NCBI GenBank assembly: GCA_938003555.1
Contig: CALKXN010000089.1
Span: 1 to 7,573 of the forward strand
Reading direction: 5' to 3'
From: an uncultured Robiginitomaculum sp.
Lineage (GTDB): Bacteria > Pseudomonadota > Alphaproteobacteria > Caulobacterales > Maricaulaceae
Length of the DNA: 7,573 bases
A model generated the notes under the pieces. It saw nothing but the letters and a program-made list of their open reading frames with translations, searched no databases and was not told where the DNA came from. Numbering within the stretch: position 1 is the stretch's first letter; each line of letters begins with the position of its first letter. Of the stretch, positions 6,330 through 7,573 are shown piece after piece. Position numbers and translations under genes: made by a program.

Positions 6330-6467
6330 ATGGACTGCCAGCAAACTGAATCGGCGCTGCGTGAAAGCGAGATTGATCCATTTATCTCAATCGATAAAGT
6401 CTGGGTGGCTTAGGCCGTGCAATGTAAGCCGTTGGTAATGTTTGAGGTAACTTACGGATTTGAGTAA
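6330..6467 (+). pseudogene. Possible decayed 5' fragment of a KDPG/KHG aldolase (eda-like) gene
   Basis: The ATG at 6330 opens 27 codons (MDCQQTESALRESEIDPF, then ISIDKVWVA) ending in TAG at 6411-6413. In the same frame, after that stop, comes AVQCKPLVMFEVTYGFE and then TAA at 6465-6467. By memory the first part resembles the start of KDPG aldolase: E-S-x-L, seven positions on a Pro, then a hydrophobic-Ile strand and a Lys. The part after the stop has the E-V-T of the family's GG-x-x-V-L-E-V-T strand, with about four residues missing between. Nothing of the aldolase is recognisable downstream. The match is short and unverified. The alternative is a true 27-residue small protein, since the start has a strong ribosome site. 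Confidence 0.22.
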
Positions 6468-6492
6468 TCTCGTTCAGGCCCAAAAGTTAAGT

Positions 6493-6600
6493 ATGAATAG
6501 CACAATTAAAATCAAAAACTGGGTTATTACCAATGAGACGAGGTTTCTTATGCTGACGAAGTCCTCAGACGGTGACTTTACTAAAAGTGTTAGTAATTAA
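6493..6600 (+). CDS. Short ORF of 35 codons, doubtful
   Basis: ATG at 6493 to TAA at 6598-6600, starting MNSTIKIKNWVITNETRF. There is no clear ribosome site; only AAGT lies close upstream. No hydrophobic segment or known motif is seen. Its length is within chance expectation for AT-rich DNA, though it could be a small protein or a remnant. I do not recognise it. Confidence 0.15.
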   Translation: MNSTIKIKNWVITNETRFLMLTKSSDGDFTKSVSN

Positions 6601-6706
6601 AAAATAAAATTTTGCACTTTTGCGCTCCCTATCAACTAGATCATGGAGAAGAAAGAAATCGACATCTCCTTGGAAGTTATCAAATAAGTCGAAGAATGCT
6701 CTTTAT

Positions 6707-6727
6707 CTTAAAGGCACGCCTTTTAAG
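6707..6727 (-). terminator. Imperfect hairpin downstream of the SGNH-like gene, possible terminator
   Basis: CTTAAAGG (6707-6714) faces CCTTTTAAG (6719-6727) across the 4-base loop CACG, with one bulged T. It begins about 24 nt past the stop codon of the SGNH-like gene at 6751. On the minus strand the bases after the stem are ATAAAG, not a U-run, so it is a weak intrinsic terminator at best. It may instead act as a 3'-end stabilising stem. Confidence 0.35.
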
Positions 6728-6750
6728 GGGCTTTCATCGTTTATGTAATT

Positions 6751-7573
6751 TCAGCGAAATCTTTGAAAGACGTTAAGCAACTCATGCGTTCGCATGTCAC
6801 GCCCAGTAGAATTAGCGTGATGTGGGCCGTCGCACAAAACCGATGTGTCTAAAAACGGTGACTGCTTAATATAATGAATTGAACGCTCAGATGTAATTGC
6901 ATGCAAGGTCTCTGATACGTTATTTAAGTCTAGATTACTCACGTTGGATCGAAGGGTGGACGGCAAGATAAGGTGGACTTCAGCCCGAGGAAACAAGCGC
7001 GTGATTTCAGAAATTTGATTGTGAGTCCAGGCTGTTAGCGCCTCGTGATCTGACACCACATTCCAAGCGCTTTTAATGCCCTTACTGTTACAGCGGTCAT
7101 ATTCTTGAAAGTTGAAATCTCCATATGAATTAGGCGGAGGATACTGCCTCGTTGATGCAAAAAAACGTCTATCATTTAAGAGCAAATTCTTAAAGTTCTC
7201 AGCTATCGGTGTGCCTACCAAGTTAAATGACACCTCTCCGCTGAGGCCCGTGCCGCGTTGATTATGCTCCAATCGCTTAGCAAAATGTTTCGTCGTTAAC
7301 GGGTAAACACTGCTGTAGAAAACATAGTCGATTTTATTCTTATCAAGAGGAATATTATCTACAAATTGGAAGTAAGCTTGATCTGAAAAACCTTCATTTA
7401 ACAAACTCAAATTATAGCAACGCAAGTCAGTTTGGCGGGACATTTGCTCCGCGCTCAAGCTAAAGACTGAATTAGAACCGCCGAGTATTAAGCAATTAAA
7501 ATCATGACCGGCTTTAAGGTTTCGGGCGTGTTGAGTTGTAATTAAATATCTGTTTTCATCGGCTATATATCTC
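6751..7573 (-). CDS. SGNH/GDSL-hydrolase-like protein, 5' end outside the window
   Basis: The frame is open from the right edge (first full codon at 7570-7572) to TGA at 6751-6753, giving 273 residues without the true N-terminus. SGNH-fold proteins are esterases, lipases or sugar O-acyl transferases/esterases. Numbering from the edge, block I is CLILGGSNSVF (27-37) with likely nucleophile S33, where the classical GDS reads GGS. YNLSLLNEG (53-61) fits the segment carrying the block II Gly. VHLILPST is a typical late beta strand. Block V is CDGPHHAN with D248 and H251 spaced D-x-x-H, the expected catalytic Asp/His. I could not place the block III Asn with certainty. Similar proteins often lie in surface-polysaccharide loci, but no such neighbour is in view. 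No signal peptide or membrane segment is visible in the part present. The gene is notably AT-rich compared with comM. A TTG at 7458 or ATG at 7443 would be a wrong start, since block I lies upstream of both. Confidence 0.7.
   Translation of the reverse strand, partial: RYIADENRYLITTQHARNLKAGHDFNCLILGGSNSVFSLSAEQMSRQTDLRCYNLSLLNEGFSDQAYFQFVDNIPLDKNKIDYVFYSSVYPLTTKHFAKRLEHNQRGTGLSGEVSFNLVGTPIAENFKNLLLNDRRFFASTRQYPPPNSYGDFNFQEYDRCNSKGIKSAWNVVSDHEALTAWTHNQISEITRLFPRAEVHLILPSTLRSNVSNLDLNNVSETLHAITSERSIHYIKQSPFLDTSVLCDGPHHANSTGRDMRTHELLNVFQRFR

Larger units (their letters stand above)
6249..6750. other. 500-bp gap without a solid gene
   Basis: The left end probably carries the promoter of the DUF2975 operon. 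The rest is AT-rich and holds a possible decayed gene start (6330-6467), an ORF of 35 codons (6493-6600), an ORF of 14 codons (6643-6687) and an imperfect inverted repeat (6707-6727). No tRNA, long direct repeat or transposase fragment was recognised. It separates the core-like genes to the left from the AT-richer SGNH-like gene to the right and may mark the edge of an accessory segment. Confidence 0.6.

Noticed and set aside
6645..6669. GGAGA/TCTCC inverted repeat
   Set aside because: Five base pairs around a 15-base loop is too weak to separate from chance.
6751..7458. TTG start at 7458 for the SGNH-like gene
   Set aside because: The same frame stays open to the window edge and the added 38 residues include the catalytic block I (ILGGSNS), so the true start lies outside the window.
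1..7573. CRISPR arrays, tRNA genes, insertion sequences
   Set aside because: No regularly spaced repeats, no cloverleaf with a GGTTCGA-type arm, and no transposase motif or terminal inverted repeats were seen on either strand.

Overview
The window looks like chromosomal DNA of an alphaproteobacterium, possibly of the Hyphomonadaceae/Maricaulales type. This rests on remembered family resemblance: an AmpG-type permease, a PAS/receiver protein whose receiver resembles those of caulobacter-like hybrid kinases, and the alphaproteobacterial start of its ComM/YifB. No rRNA or other marker is present to fix the taxon. Composition is uneven. The comM core is GC-rich (44 of 60 bases G or C at 3421-3480), while the right end is AT-rich (17 of 60 at 7321-7380).

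Layout, left to right. (1) 1-2452, minus strand: a regulatory protein with an N-terminal PAS-like domain, a long Pro/Ala/Glu linker and a C-terminal receiver, followed 40 bp downstream by an AmpG-like muropeptide permease cut by the left edge. (2) 2555-4129, minus: ComM/YifB, an AAA+ ATPase of natural transformation. (3) 4215-4724, plus: a small EF-hand lipoprotein, divergent from comM. (4) 4721-6248, minus: DUF2975-type membrane protein, Cro/C1-type HTH regulator and a C39-like peptidase-fold lipoprotein, closely spaced and probably one transcription unit. Its last gene converges on the EF-hand lipoprotein gene, and the two stop codons share a TTAA. (5) 6249-6750: about 500 bp with no solid gene, holding a possible decayed gene start, short ORFs and a hairpin. 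(6) 6751-7573, minus: a 5'-truncated SGNH/GDSL-hydrolase-like protein that runs off the right edge.

How the genes may work together. The DUF2975/HTH pair is a known gene arrangement in which a four-helix membrane protein accompanies a minimal DNA-binding protein. Here a lipid-anchored C39-like protein follows after 35 bp, and two mutually exclusive hairpins in that gap overlap its likely ribosome-binding site. This is the most system-like part of the window. The other genes are ordinary housekeeping or regulatory genes, apart from the receiver protein, which has PAS and REC modules but no kinase between them.
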